From NCBI GenBank assembly GCA_948146395.1, contig OX411552.1:13376957-13440956 (forward strand): a DNA stretch of 64,000 nucleotides, written 5' to 3'. The position numbers were made by a program, and so were the translations under genes. This DNA comes from Fragum whitleyi (lineage: Eukaryota; Mollusca; Bivalvia; Cardiida; Cardiidae). The notes beneath the pieces are model-generated. The model was given only the letters and a program-made list of their open reading frames with translations, made no database searches and had not been told where the DNA came from. This document shows positions 1-12,357 of this stretch, piece after piece (the first letter of the stretch is position 1; every line of letters begins with the position of its first letter).

Positions 1-281
1 CAAGTCTTAATCAATAAAGTTATGTTATGTTATGTTATGACGGCGTCCTACTAGTGAATTAAAAAGTCTCATGTATAGTTGACATGTATAGGTTCTCCTT
101 TTGACACTCGACTGAAGGTTTATATCATTTAGCTAATTTAACGTTTGTGATAGTTACATTTGCGGATACATTTAATATGTTAATTACTAGAAAGCAAATT
201 TTGCGTTGAGTAACAATTACCTAGCAAAGAATTAGGATCTTCTAAACTTCTTTGTAAATGGTAACTTAAAAAATACTATAA
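1..281. other. AT-rich non-coding DNA at window edge
   Basis: I see no gene here. The first exon of the gene continuing at 1038 should lie to the left of the window, so this stretch and the repeats up to 1037 are probably intron of that gene. Position 20-40 has a short run of repeated TTATG pentamers. Confidence 0.5.
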
Positions 282-552
282 GCCGCCGTTATAGCGCAGT
301 GGTAGCGCGTCGGGCGATCGTTCGAAAGGTCCAGTGTTCGATTCCCCTCGGCGGCAATCAATCTTTCCGACTATTTGTCTACAACAAATGGGTTGAAAAT
401 CGCAGACCTTTGTGGGATAGCAGCGGGAAGCTAGGAAAGGGTGTAATGGTTGTACTGGTGTGAGAAATACCAGGAATCAATTGTTGGGTGCTCCAGCCGC
501 CGCAAAATAACTGAAAGATTGTTGAAAGCAGCGTAAAACTCAAATACAAATC
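282..552 (+). repeat. tRNA-derived SINE, copy 1
   Basis: The head (282-355) is tRNA-like: a 7 bp acceptor-type pairing GCCGCCG / CGGCGGC, an A-box-like segment TAGCGCAGTGGTAGCGCG and a B-box-like segment GTTCGATTCCC. The body that follows, with GTAGACCT-like, CTAGGAAAGG and GGTGCTCCAGCCGCCG blocks, recurs in six other places in the window, mostly on the minus strand. The 3' end runs into GCAGCGTAAAACTCAAATAC. This is the only plus-strand copy with an intact head. The head is a SINE promoter and not a convincing stand-alone tRNA gene. Confidence 0.85.
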
Positions 553-627
553 TAAATAATCTTATATTAGCAATCATAAAGGCATTTCTGAAAAGAACGG
601 AACTGGTATCTATTAAGTCATTTAAAC

Positions 628-705
628 ACACAAACTGTTTGCAAATAACAAACCGCTTTACGTGCAAAACGGGGTATAACTTGCAAACAGTTCCCATCGT
701 TTTGT
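628..705. repeat. Hairpin MITE fragment, GGGGTATA family
   Basis: An imperfect hairpin with arms around GCAAATAACA and GGGGTATAACTTGC. It shares GCAAAGCGGGGTATA-type sequence with the elements at 35220-35363, 46896-47031 and 49399-49532. Ends are worn. Confidence 0.5.
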
Positions 706-1037
706 CTTCCTTAATCCAAGGCATATTTGGTAGTCGGATCTACCAATCTGACAATAAGGATAATCGAATTCCATTTGCAAGACGATTTCATATCTCACTT
801 GGTTTGTTTCAATATGCCATTCGTGAATACATTTACTTCAAATTAAAGTGTTTCTTTTTTTTCGTGAAAATTCATATGGAGTAAGAATGTCACATTTTTT
901 TCGTATTTCTATTTTTACTTATTCCTTGGTTTTTATATTCGCTTCTTTGTTCGTATTCTTTCTCAAAAGAAATTAGACGTATGCTATTTTAACTGTTTTA
1001 TCTTATATATATATATTTATCTTTTAATTCTTAACAG

Positions 1038-1801
1038 GATGTTCATGTGAGAGTGACTGCGGCCTGACACAGAATTGTTGTTTTCCGGAACTAGATCTCT
1101 ATGAGCTACCCGTCCCAGATGAAGATTACAGTTCCTGCGTCTTTCCTGTCACGCAAGTGTACGCAGAGAACTTACCAATTCATGGTTACACTATGATCGA
1201 TCGATGTCCTTTGGAAAGAGCGTGCAATCCATGTGGCGATCACAAGGTTGCGGAATGGGGAAGTTTACACCCTGTTTATTCAAATGAAACGGGCCTGATT
1301 TATAAGAACCAGAAATGTGCACAATGTTACAATATCACCGATGGAATAATATGGGAACCATTTCAAATTGTAAATATGAAAGATGGTTTTTCAAGTTTAC
1401 CAACAAGAGGCCATCATCTGACTTCAGAAATGGGTGACAAAAATAACATGATTGTAAGATTCATGCCACCGGAAGGGGTAAATCTTAACAGGCACGCTTG
1501 TTTTGAAAACATCATTGATTCATGCAAACATGACTACCAATACCATATTTTCGGTAATCTAACCGATCATCGAATATGTCAAACTGGTTTTTATGCACCA
1601 CACTTCTACAATGGAAAATATTACGCAAACATTTTTTGCGCCTTTTGTATTATGGATTCTTGGTCAATGAGAAAAGAAATGCGAAAATGTACACCACAGA
1701 GTGTCGAACCTGCAGGTGACCTTTTGGTTGCCATTGATTATGAGTTAACATCCAAAAACGGTCTATCAGCAACAATAGAAGCATGTTCCACCAGTGAAAA
1801 G
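1038..1801 (+). CDS. Cysteine-rich ectodomain glycoprotein A, exon 2 (5' exon off-window)
   Basis: Internal exon of a secreted or membrane-anchored glycoprotein. The acceptor is AACAG ending at 1037, the donor GTTAGT starts at 1802, and the exon is 764 bp, entering in phase 1 and leaving in phase 0, exactly like the paralogous exon at 18767-19530. It encodes about 254 residues beginning GCSCESDCGLTQNCCFP, a clustered-cysteine motif resembling a somatomedin-B-like module, then GYTMIDRCP, KNQKCAQCYN, and HACFENIIDSC. N-glycosylation sequons (NET, NIT, NLT) support an extracellular location. By family memory, this cysteine pattern resembles the N-terminal half of mollusc family-B-like GPCR ectodomains; that assignment is an inference. 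The signal-peptide exon must lie left of position 1. The near-identity with paralogue B in the first 60 residues shows tandem duplication. Confidence 0.85.
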
Positions 1802-2404
1802 GTTAGTATAAGCATATTGACATACATTATTTACATGAGGCTTAACCGTTGAAAAACGTACGTTCGAATTAATCTTATCTTGCCTTTAGAAGCCATCTAT
1901 GCAAACAAGCAAGCAAGATATATAAGCTATCAAAGATCATTGTTAGTCATTTGGTGTTTTTTCTTCATTTTGACGCTTGGTTCTATTATTCCAACAGTTA
2001 GAGGACCAGGAGGGCGTGTATCGATCCACTAGCAATTTCTGCTCGGAAAACCTATACTAGAAATATCTAATTGCTTAAGAGAGTTATTAGTTAAGATCTA
2101 GTAATTTTTAAGGACATAATCATTACAGGTCTTAGTGAAAGCTAATGCATACCATAATAAAACAGGAAAATTTGGAACGGGTAACATAAGCAGGGACATT
2201 GTTTCTGTGAAAGTTAAATGTAAATGTGTGTACCAGGAGTTGCAATAACAGAATTATACCCCATAAAGGCCCCATTTTGTGTTACATGGCTTACCATGTA
2301 TTTTTACTACAAGCATATTCAAATAACGAGAATCACTCTTGAAATTTTCAGGGAAATACATTGATAAATGAAGGAGGTAGTATGTTAACAAATAGAGGAT
2401 ATTT

Positions 2405-2495
2405 TTTAATTTATTAAACGAGTTATCTATAAACATATAAAAACGAGCTGCGCCGAGTTTTTATCTGTTTATAGATGACGAGTTTAATAAATTCG
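2405..2495. repeat. Imperfect palindrome of about 90 bp
   Basis: Left arm TTTATTAAACGAGTTATC and right arm GATGACGAGTTTAATAAA pair around a centre near GAGCTGCGCCGAG. Probably a fold-back element relic inside the intron. Confidence 0.7.
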
Positions 2496-3339
2496 TATTT
2501 TATGAGCACAAATTTTATATTCTTTTTTTAATGTTACCCGAATTTTTGCGAAAAATCGTCAAAAACCTTGAAATTCAAAGTTTAATTTCCCCGCGAAACT
2601 TAAAACACCGTTTATAACTGACGTCGCAATATATACATTATGGCGTCAATTTCGCGGTTACAAAATAGCGTTGCTATTCGCCCTGAGCTCATTTGCATAC
2701 TTATTCCACTAGTGAAATAACACCCGTGTAATATCAAAAATATTCTACGAGTTTATTTCACCCCCGCGACGTTGGTCATATTATAAGGAATTTTATATGA
2801 CTACTTCTTTTCCAAAAGCACATCCAAATAGCCTCAATCACTAACAATACGTACAATGGCCAGAATATAAAGAGCATTTGATGGAAATTTCAAGAAAATC
2901 CATTCATAAGATATGAAGGATTCATGTTTATAAGGAATTTTACCGGAAGTTCCCCTTTTCCATGACACAGAATAATATTGTCAAATAGGTAGAATGAGAG
3001 CATGGTCAAATGAAGAGGAAAAATTCCACCAAGAAATGTACGACATGCCTTAGCTGAAATTGTTGCAGCCTGACGACACTTTTTTATATGACACCGGATC
3101 ATAATTCTAAATAAAAAGACATCTGAGAGAGGTCCATCGGCGGACCATTCCTGTCCATAAGTTAATTATTTCATATATCCTTGCATGGGACCCTTTTTTG
3201 GTGACTAAAACTCCCATAGAGTCCATGATGAGAGCACAACAAGACATTAACAACATAAAAAATAAATAAATAAATAAATAAATATAAAAAAAATGTCCCA
3301 ATGATAATTTATGTAATAAAGTTGGGTTTAAATCTGAAA

Positions 3340-4080
3340 AGTGTTTTTGAGATGGTTTTTATACTGTATCATATTGGACAATTCACCAGTGACACGACAC
3401 GACGGCCTTTAGAGCCCATACCATCAGCCTTAGCATGTTTTAAGTATCATTCCTGTGAAGTTTGGTTGAATTCTGAACAGTAGTTTCAGTGAAGGTTTTT
3501 GTTTCAAATTTCATCATAAGGTAAAATTTACCTTGACGCGACGCCAGTGTCGATAACCTTATCAGAGTTGAACTAACAAATCTGAAAGAGAGGCATCATT
3601 CCTGTGAATTTGGTTGAATTCTGACCAGTAGTTTTAGAGTAGAAGGATTTTTTTATATTTCATGAAATGGGGCCATATTCTATTGATGCAACAGACCGTA
3701 GAGCCCACGCTATCAACCCGATCGGGATTTCACGAACAAATTTGAAAGAATATACTCTATGCATTATTCCTGCGAATTTTGGTTGAATTCTGAACAGTAG
3801 ATCTAGTTTCAGGGAAGAAGAGTTTTACATTCATGATATGGGACACATTTCCCGTAGACAGCCCGTAGAGCCCATGCCATTAAACCGATCGAAATTGAAC
3901 GAACAAATAAAATAGAGCAGCTTCTAAGCATTATTCCTGCAAAGTTAGTTGAATATTGAACAGTTGTTTCAAAACAGATTTTTTATATTCACATCATATG
4001 GAACCATTTTTCGTTGACGTGGCAGCTCATAGAGTCCATGTCCTCCACGCGATTAGAATTTAACGAATAAATTTGAAAGA
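3340..4080 (+). repeat. Degenerate tandem repeat, about 150-167 bp period
   Basis: The block GGTTGAATTCTGAACAGTAG and its neighbour GTAGAGCCCA recur at about 3450, 3600, 3765 and 3930, giving about four diverged units. The second half of each unit carries a conserved CGATCG / AACGAACAAAT segment. Old, heavily mutated array. Confidence 0.75.
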
Positions 4081-4193
4081 GCATGATCCAATGGTTATTT
4101 CTTTCTAAAGTCTCAGGGAAAGAGATGATCAAAGAAAAAGTAAACGGATTAACAGACGGTCGCACGGAATACGCACTCATGACGGACTCAAGC

Positions 4194-4281
4194 TCTCCGT
4201 TCAGGATGAAAAAAACGTTTTGCGAGGTATCATTCCGAAAACGTTTCGCTAACGTTTTATATCCTGAACGCAGGGCAGGTC
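4194..4281. repeat. Hairpin MITE
   Basis: Inverted arms GTTCAGGATG and ATCCTGAACGCAGGGC flank a shorter internal hairpin with AAACGTTTTGCGAGG. Same family as 35220-35363, with most of the centre lost. Confidence 0.6.
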
Positions 4282-5024
4282 ATGAACATAATCTTGCTGA
4301 ACTACGTCCATCCGAGCTTAAAACGGACACGATTAACCACTGTGTATAGAAAATTGAAGCCCAAGCAAGCACCCAAGAGGAAGTACAAGGATTATGAATT
4401 ACGAGGTGAAGCGTATCTAATACTCGTTTCAAACTTCCGGCGCACACTTGATCTTCGTCATCCGAAAAAGAAAGAAAATTTTGGCCTTTATTATGTTCAA
4501 TTTTTCGTTATGAAGCCGCCAGCAAGATATTCAAATATCAATTAATTTGTTTATCTTGATAAAGGCTTTACACGGACAGAAATGATCGACGTGTATCAGA
4601 ATCGTAGTCTATAGTTTGTCACAAACTTCCCTTTAATTTAATACCAAGGTGAAATTTGCCAATGTTCCTGGGAAAAGGTTTCTGTTTGGCTGGATATGAT
4701 TATATGAGTGACAATTTTTTGTTTTGTTCGAGTGCATTTACCAGCCCCGCGTGGTGTATCAACTGATTCCGCTTACGGGGCTAGTTGATACACCGATGGT
4801 ACTTGTAAAGTAAGTTGAATATATTTTTTCATTTCTTATTCTATGGTCTGAATTTGTTTTTGCATTAGAAGAGCATAAATTTCTACATCAAACCGGGAAA
4901 TAAGGTATTCAAATTAAATGATGGATATTCACAAATCGGGCAAATGTATTAAATGTATCTGTTAGCCCCGGTCTCCCCTAATTTAAGTTGACGGTATAGA
5001 CGTGGCTTAAGAATTAAGACTCAT

Positions 5025-5407
5025 TTTTAGTGCTTTTCGATGGATTATCGAAACTTAACGGTAGATTAACACTTAATTAACTCACCGTCTAACCATTTAA
5101 ATTATAAAAAGTTACACCCCGCTAGCATTCATTTCATCCTATCTGACGTTATCTAAGCGGAGCCCATAAGACGTCATAATGAACGTTGCAAAGCTTTCCT
5201 GTGCAAAATGGCGCTTTAAGAAATTTTATCCCAAATTTATCAGACTTAGTGTCATTTTTGCATTAAAAGGGTTAAATGATGGTTTGTTTTTCGTGTAAGA
5301 TCGATACAAACTTTATTTCGTGAACAACAAATGTTATATTTGCCACGTGCACCTGCTGATGAATAATATATCGATCGAACACTGAAACAAACGCTTATCC
5401 TCTATAT
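5025..5407 (+). repeat. MITE family R (GTAAGATCGAT), copy 1
   Basis: Starts with a TAGTGCTTTTCGATGG-like end followed by AACGGTAGATTA, then CATTTCATCCTATCTGACG, and a terminal hairpin with GTAAGATCGATAC against AATATATCGATCGAAC. Six copies occur in the window. Confidence 0.75.
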
Positions 5408-5548
5408 TATTGCCATCGACTTTGAAATTAAGTTGCTATTTAGATATTCTTTTCAATGTTCTCACGGAACCTCAAAAGGAAAAGAAATATGATACAGAAA
5501 CAAAACACCATGTCATGTCAAAAATAACGAAAACAACTGTCTTATATA

Positions 5549-5977
5549 CAGTAAACAACATCGTGAAATTGACAAGGTGAATGATTTTGGAAATATTTTG
5601 GCAAGAAATTAAATTAGTGCATGGAGCGAGTTTTGAGTGAATTTAATGACCGGTAATCCTATATCGCTTATTTTTCAGGATGAACAATATTAGCGATATT
5701 GATTACCTCCCTTTAATAAAAAATGCATACAAGTTCTATATATAGATTTCTCCAAGAACCTATGATACATCAACAATTTGAATTATGTCAACGAAAGCGC
5801 GATTTATCTCTGTCAAAATTTATTTTGAATGTCGTTGTTGATTCTATATTTTTCAATGGGGTTGATCGTTTTTGAATGGTTTGAGTGAGTGTTTTAAATG
5901 TATGATTGTAGCCCTGAGTGAGCGATTTAGAATGGTATTGATTGAGGTGAATGTCAATTTCACAATGCAACTAACTG
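5549..5977 (-). repeat. MITE family F (TA target site), copy 1
   Basis: Bounded by TA on both sides, with inverted ends CAGTAAACAACATCGTG and the complement of CACAATGCAACTAACTG. A central hairpin contains CGCTTATTTTTCAGGATGAA and AGCGATATTGATTACCTCCC. TA duplications and CAGT ends suggest a Tc1/mariner-type non-autonomous element. Confidence 0.8.
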
Positions 5978-6087
5978 TAAGACTCCTTGTTTTCTATAAC
6001 GAACAGTCATCAGAGATTTCCTTGTCTTTCACATGTTTGTGATCACATTCTAAATGACGCCATTTCGACGCCATTTTACGCATGTTA

Positions 6088-6509
6088 CAGTTAACAAGAT
6101 TGTTAAAGTGACACGATTAATGATTTTGAAATGAAATCGAAAGAGTGTGTGGAGCTAGTTTTAAGTGAAATTAAAGGGAGGTAATTCAATATCGCTTATT
6201 TTGTTCCAGATGAACAAAATTAGCGATACTCATTACCACCCTTTAATAAAAAATGCATTCAAGTTCTATAAAGAGCATCTTATTTCTCAAAGAACCAATC
6301 AAATGCTCATAATTCCAATAGTTTCAGTTAAATCGCCATATTTTCTAGCTATATCTATCTTGACTGAAGCTATTAGTCTTATCCGTTTAGCCTTTTAGCG
6401 TTTTTGAATGGTTTGATTGAGCGTTTGAAATGAATAAATTGAGCGCTAAACGAGCGATTAAGAATGGATTTGATTGAGATAAGTGTCAAATTCACGATGT
6501 CACTAACTG
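6088..6509 (-). repeat. MITE family F, copy 2
   Basis: TA-flanked element with ends CAGTTAACAAGATTG and CACGATGTCACTAACTG and the central GGGAGGTAATTCAATATCGC hairpin. It lies 245 bp upstream of the last exon of paralogue A. Confidence 0.8.
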
Positions 6510-6754
6510 TATCACTGTTTTTCTTTCATCTGTGTGTTACTTAATAGTTTTTCCCTGAATTATATAAATGTTGTTCATTTAAGAAAAAGAAAGTATTACT
6601 TTATTTTGTTAAAACAAGTTGAACTTAACCTCATCTAGAAAAGAAAACAAAGTCAAGTTCGCGAAGGCTCGCTTAATAACACTCGATTCTAGACTCGGTT
6701 AAAAACAGATTGTCTCAAACAAAATCTCATGTCAGATCCTATTTATCGTTACAG

Positions 6755-7591
6755 AAATGCAAAGATGTGTTATGTCCCATCGGTCACATACGCTATAATG
6801 ATGAATGCGCACTAGCCCATTCCAAATGGTTCCACAAAAACATTCAGTTGGTTCTCGAGTTTAACCCTAAAACTGAAAACGACCGGGTCACAGCTTATAG
6901 ATTAGAAGACATACAGGTGTCACTATCCACCCCTCCGACTAAATGGCTGCAGAAGAGGATTATTATCGAACAAGGAGATTCAAGCAGCATCCTACGAGTG
7001 TACGCCGAGATGATGTGGAACCAAACAAGCTCTGATCACGTGATTACAGCCGAGATCATTCAGGACACGTTTGCGCTAGTTCAGCAAAGCAAATGTAACA
7101 TACAATACATAGCCTCCTCGTTTACCTACGATGCTAGTATCTCAAGATTCGCATTCTTTGACGAGAATAAACACCAGCCACTTTGGAGAACCATGAAAGA
7201 GAGTTCGAATCTACAAGGTGGACCAGGATCCTTTGAGGCGCCGACTGACATGACGACGATGTATTACAACAAAGGTGTGCGTTCAGGAGATGGTGTTCCA
7301 GTATCAATTAACAAGTTGTTCTTCTGTGAACAGGTCGAATTGAAACACCGCGAATTCGTCACATATTTCAACAACACCCAACTTTATCAAAAGGAAACTG
7401 GGAACATATACCATGACGGAGAATTTTTGTTGATTAATAAACAAGAAGACAAACAAGTAGCTAAAGTGTGCTTAGATAACAGCGGATATCACGTGGTCAA
7501 GGTTAAAAGTAGAAGTTCAAAGACCCTCTTTAGAGTAGAAATGCTATTTTTCACGCTCGGTATTTTTGCGTTACAACAAAATAAACTCTGA
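6755..7591 (+). CDS. Cysteine-rich ectodomain glycoprotein A, terminal exon
   Basis: Terminal coding exon, 837 bp with TGA at 7589-7591. The acceptor is TTACAG ending at 6754 and the frame enters in phase 0, matching the donor at 1802. It begins KCKDVLCPIGHIRYNDEC, the cysteine motif that in mollusc family-B-like receptors precedes the membrane-proximal region, and continues with an alpha/beta-like stretch, sequons NQT and NNT, and the block KLFFCEQVELKHREF. The C-terminus ends in a short hydrophobic run (LFRVEMLFFTLGIFAL) with no cytoplasmic domain and no further six helices. This may be a GPI-type signal or a worn-down membrane helix. About 276 residues. It is clearly homologous to 22885-23718 along its full length, except for the tail, which has diverged. 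Confidence 0.87.
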   Translation, partial: KCKDVLCPIGHIRYNDECALAHSKWFHKNIQLVLEFNPKTENDRVTAYRLEDIQVSLSTPPTKWLQKRIIIEQGDSSSILRVYAEMMWNQTSSDHVITAEIIQDTFALVQQSKCNIQYIASSFTYDASISRFAFFDENKHQPLWRTMKESSNLQGGPGSFEAPTDMTTMYYNKGVRSGDGVPVSINKLFFCEQVELKHREFVTYFNNTQLYQKETGNIYHDGEFLLINKQEDKQVAKVCLDNSGYHVVKVKSRSSKTLFRVEMLFFTLGIFALQQNKL

Positions 7592-7614
7592 TTTATTTCA
7601 TTTCGATTTTTAAA

Positions 7615-7620
7615 AATAAA
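7615..7620 (+). promoter_or_regulatory. Candidate poly(A) signal for paralogue A
   Basis: AATAAA 24 bp after the stop codon. This would give a very short 3' UTR; it supports the exon at 6755-7591 being terminal. Confidence 0.5.
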
Positions 7621-7682
7621 CAATGCATTCTGAATTATATAAAACAATGCTATGAACTACGTTTTGAATTATTTATTTTTCT

Positions 7683-8072
7683 TTATTGCTTTTCAGTGGT
7701 TTATCGATAAATAACGACAGATTATCATTGATAATCTCACCGCAAAATCAGTGAAATTATCAAAACATATACCTTGCTTTTGTGCATTTCATCTTTTCTG
7801 ACGTCATCTATGCGGGGCGAAATAAGTAACGTCACAATGAACGTTGCATAGCAACCACGCGCAAAATGACGCGCTTTACGAAAATATGTCCTAAAAATTT
7901 CACATTCTGTCTCATGTTTGCAATAAAGAATTATAATAATAGTTTGTTTTTAGAGTAAGATCGATTAATATTTCGTTTCGTGAACTACAAAAGCTATGTT
8001 TGCAATATAACTTTTGTTGTTCACTCACTTAATACAAATCGATCTTACATTGAAAAAAAAACGGTTATATTT
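7683..8072 (+). repeat. MITE family R, copy 2
   Basis: Starts ATTGCTTTTCAGTGGTTTAT, contains ACGTCATCTATGCGGGGCG and GTCACAATGAACGTTGC, and ends in the hairpin GTAAGATCGATTAATA / AATACAAATCGATCTTAC. It lies immediately downstream of paralogue A. Confidence 0.8.
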
Positions 8073-8904
8073 TACATCGATTGAATGAGAGGATTTAAAA
8101 ATTATGTAATAACAACATATTCGGGCTTCATGAAAAACATGGATTTGGAATTTAATATGCATGCAATAATGATATGGTAATACTTGTCGCAAATTGATAT
8201 TTCAAGCTTAAGATCATAAAGTATTCTTGTGTAACATAATGACATACACAGTTTGAAAGACATTCGTCGTTTGTTTTCCTTAAGATTTTTCCACAATTAT
8301 CCAAACTACCGAAATTATCAGAACTGATCAAGTGAAACTTCTATATAACTGCATTTGGCGTCACATAAAATATACGATCTACATCTTAACTAAGATGTGC
8401 TTTACTGTCAAAAGAATTCAATTTCATTGAAATGAAATTATCTTTATCATCGTAAACAAAATGAAGTCACTTTTGATATGATATTCATCTGACAAGTATG
8501 ACCGATTTAGTTGATTTAGATCAAAGACTGTATCAGATTTTTTAGGACTCCATGTGGTTGTTAAATCTAGGAAACCATGAATAAGCCAACTTCATCGTGG
8601 TATTGCTAAAAGCGACATCATACGCCTTTTGAAAACATCAAAAATATTTACATGCAAAAGAGCTGGGTAAGGTCTTTTACAATCAAAATTGTAGATGTAC
8701 CTCGGAAAGGTCAATTGAATGGCCTGACCTTCCACTACGCACTGACCTTGGATGTGTAATATAAACATTTACACCATACTAGTACACAACAAGAGGTGTC
8801 ATAAAAGCAAGTAATTTTGAGACCCATTTATAAATGTCAAATATATTACCTTTGCATGGGCAATTTTAACACTTTCGGATTTCAGCTATTACATTGACCT
8901 TTTG

Positions 8905-9330
8905 CATAACGAGAGGTGATCGATAATTTCGTGTAAATGTCAAATTGAACTCATACATTTAAGAGTGCCTAGAAATGAAGTTAGTTCCTTCATACAACAG
9001 GACTCTGTCGATCGAAAGCATATTTTACTTTGATCGGAGCACAATTATAACACGCGCTAATTGCCGTCACGTGGCATCGTCCGAAGCACCTCCATTTTAT
9101 TTATTCAACGTTTCTAAATTCAGCCATACCCCGACGCATATTGGTAACTGATTTCTCCGTTTGAATTCAAATATGCATCGTCGATAGGTCAACCTTCGCA
9201 TAGAAGTAATACTTTAGACTATTCGATATGTATATAACGCTAAATTCTATGCTAGACGCAACCTATTCGCGTTGTAAAACGCTTTCAACGTCGGAGGAAA
9301 TCCGACTCGATAAACAGCGAGCGCATTACC
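8905..9330 (+). repeat. Dispersed repeat, copy 1 of a pair
   Basis: Shares ordered blocks with 12358-12740: CGAGAGGTGATCGATAA, CTGTCGATCGAAAGC, ATTTTACTTTGATCG, a CACGTG core and CCTATTCGCGTTGTAAA. I cannot assign it to a known class. It could be a diverged mobile element or a duplicated upstream segment. Confidence 0.55.
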
Positions 9331-11494
9331 CATTACATGTATAATAAGTGAACAATACATGAACCGAAACGGTGGTCACCAAATACAAAAGTTTTCGCAA
9401 AGACTACCTTATGTCGAAAATCTCACAAGGGTAAAGATGATTTCATTGATTCTAATACGCCAAATGCTTAAATTTAGGTTATTTCGCCCTTAGCGGGAGA
9501 TAAATTTTGACGAGATTTCTACAGTCGTACATATTGTGAAATCACTTATGAACAGCACTGTCTGAAGAAGAAGTGATTCCACAAGATATTTACGAATATT
9601 CTGGTTTCTTGCTTTGTTATGAAAAAATTGACATCAAATATAATGTTGACAACCTTATTGCTTAAAATGACGTTTACCGCCATTTCTCGACGGAAGCGCT
9701 TACCATGACGTCATTTTATCAATTCTGATTTCACAGTTACATAACTTCACGAGAATGTCGTTTAGTGATCACCCAATCAGTATCCAAAGTTTCATTATTG
9801 CATTCTGCGTAATAAATGAACTGGCAGGGCTGGGCTTAATCCTGACGTAATTTGGCGAGTTTACTCTTCAATAGTTCGGGTTCTTTCAAATCATCGTTAA
9901 CGCGTGCAAATAACTGTATCTTAAAACCTAAAGGATTCACGTGCTTTGAGAGAGTGAACACTTTTCATCGTTTGGTTACCAATGCCTCGTAACTTCAGCT
10001 TGATCAAGCTGAAGCTACGAGGATTTGGTTACCAATCTACGATTTAAGATCTCGAGTTATTTATGTCGACTCTCTTTAGAAGTAGGTTATTTTAGATAAA
10101 AGCTGATTTCCCTTAACCTTAAGTGCAACGACCCGTTCCTTAGGCTCCGCCCTGCCAGGGCATTGATTATGGATAATACACTTCATACACAACGAACAAT
10201 AAACAATTAACTAGAATCTATCGATCACTCCTCGTAGAAGCAATTCGGTTGACAAATTTAACATGTAAAAATCTACTTAGATATGTGGAAATAATTTTGG
10301 GACAGTTATATTTGTATTGATCAAGCGTATCAAAAATTATTATAATTGCAAAAGCACTTAGCAGACTTCACATCAAACCCATCTGTGAATGAACCAGACA
10401 CTAATATAAAAACGCACAAATCACCTCTCAAAGGCACCAAAGCGCCGACTTTCGGAGTTCGACACTATCACTGGAAATCAGGCCCGAGGCCTGTGTATTT
10501 ATGGGAGTACTGGCATAAGCAACCATGTTGCAAATTTTTCAGGTCTGCCGTGCTTGCTCAAAATTAATAGAACTTTAGACCTTACAGATCGGTATTTATG
10601 AATTTGCTATTTTCACTTCTAAGATTTTTGTCAAATGGGAAAAAATGTAGGAAAAGAAGATAATGATTGTGACAAGCAATTTCTTCTTTTCCCACACTGT
10701 TTTCATCCAATAATTTGGTCTTCTCTGAGATATACAATTTTTTTAAATGTTTAACTCTACTGACCAAAGGTCAGAATAGCAATTGTGATACCGGTTTTAA
10801 CACTCTAGAGTCCACAGTTTTTATCTGAGTGTCTTCAATCTTGATCAGAATGATTGGACCATCAAAAGGATCGTTCCTACCGAAAGTGGGCCAGTTCCGT
10901 CGAGCGTCCCGTGTAAAGGAGCCTTATAAAAAATTTAAGTATAAAATCTTCGTTAACGCTCAAAATTCTACAATTTTCAACGGTTTGACCCAAAACGTGC
11001 TCAAATGTTAGTGCTAGCACAAGGATGGTTCCTTTTGAAAATGTGCCTTATCCCTTAAGCGTCACGGGAAAGGGGCCAAAATGAAAATTAATGATAATTT
11101 AATTAGAAAATCCTTGTTATAACACAACTCCTTCATTTATATATGAAAGTTAATAAAAATTTCACTTAGTATTTTACATCATGTGACCATATGTATATTG
11201 ATGTGGTCTGTCGATTTTATACAGTGCCATAGAAAAGGGGCCTGAATGTAAACTCCCTTGTAAAAAAACTCATCTTTGATTAATGGATGCATTCATGTGA
11301 AACTTCAACAGAATATTCCATTTCCATAGGCTTTTCAAAGAGCCAGTGGAGCGGCCTCATGCCCTCATGGACCTCTTGTTATATATTGCTTTATTACTAA
11401 TATGGTTTCTGAAGAGGGCTTGTTAGTTCTAGGCAGGAGAAATACGAAACAGAACTAGTAAGTACTTGGCTTTTGTAAAAAAAAAATGTCTAAC

Positions 11495-11870
11495 CTGCTC
11501 ACAATCGGAAACCCTCGGCGATTCTTCTGAATAAACCCCGGGAATAATTATGGCGCAGCGCTGAAATTACGTCATTGCGCAAGTAAGTTAATATAACGTT
11601 ACAATCATTGCCGAATATGACATTGCGAAAGAATAGAATCAACGAGAGAATATAATTGCGCTTAATAAAGTTTGAAAACAAAGCTTTGTGTTTTACTGCG
11701 TTTTGTTTTCAAATTTTAACCTGCAAAAAGATCCCCGCAGACGATCGTAAATTTTTCAAGCGTTTTGACCAAAGTACAACCAGAAGACGAATTACCTATA
11801 GAATGATCCAAAATTACTACACTTATGTCCGAGGTACTTTCCAGTTTACGGGAAAATCCGAGCGATGTTC
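11495..11870 (+). repeat. Dispersed repeat with CCTCGGCGATTC block
   Basis: Shares blocks with 51950-52385 on the other strand: AACCCTCGGCGATTCTTC, CCCGGGAATAA, GTCATTGCGCAAGTAAG-like sequence and a TTTGAAAACAAAGC / TTTTGTTTTCAAATT hairpin. A related fragment is at about 50890-51180. Function unknown. Confidence 0.45.
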
Positions 11871-11894
11871 CTATAAACCTGCTCAATTACTTAA

Positions 11895-12108
11895 CCCTGT
11901 TTTACAAAAATTTGGACATGTCCAAATTCAAAGGTTTGCAGACGAAAATTTAAAGTTGATTTTATTTGAAAAATAACCATTCAGTGGGGTAGAAAATAGT
12001 GTGGAAAAAGAAGAAATTGCTTGCCAGAAGCAATTTCTTCTTTTTTCACAATGTTTCTCAATCATAAAATCACAGACACGTAAAAAGCAGGGAATAAACA
12101 ACAAAGGG
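11895..12108 (+). repeat. TTAA-flanked MITE, copy 1
   Basis: Flanked by TTAA at 11891-11894 and 12109-12112, 214 bp long, with a central perfect-arm hairpin AGAAATTGCTTGCCAGAAGC. Two other copies are at 20667-20888 and 61690-61905. TTAA target duplication is typical of piggyBac-type transposition; the family name is an inference. Confidence 0.8.
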
Positions 12109-12357
12109 TTAAACAATAACATGATGTTATGCACAACATTCCCAAATAATTACAAGTTCGGTCCTGTCAATCAAAAATCCGTCTGACAAATTAAAACACT
12201 AATTTATAATGCGATGACTGCTGAAAACCGACATATAGCGCTATTTTATTTCAATAAATTACGTCAATGTGCGACTTTCGAACAAGCTGTAGTAACGATG
12301 TCTCGGTCGCCTTACAACGGTTTGCCCTTTGTTTCATGTACATGACCAAATAGGTTG

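Larger units (their letters stand above)
1802..6754 (+). other. Intron of paralogue A, filled with repeats
   Basis: GT-AG intron of 4953 bp between the two visible exons of paralogue A. It holds a palindrome (2405-2495), a degenerate tandem array (3340-4080), a hairpin MITE (4194-4281) and three MITEs (5025-5407, 5549-5977, 6088-6509), described separately. In 1860-2400, 2500-3340 and 4290-4720 I see only AT-rich unique-looking sequence, with an (AAAT)n run near 3258-3285. No open frame here has protein-like composition. Confidence 0.7.

Noticed and set aside
282..355. Functional tRNA gene
   Set aside because: It has A and B box-like parts and an acceptor-like stem, but no convincing anticodon arm, and is followed by the common SINE body; the same holds for the heads at 20300, 51930 and 58370.
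11656..11976. 106-codon open frame
   Set aside because: It runs through a dispersed repeat and into the TTAA MITE; a similar frame at 20392-20742 ends in the same MITE, so the shared end is transposon sequence.
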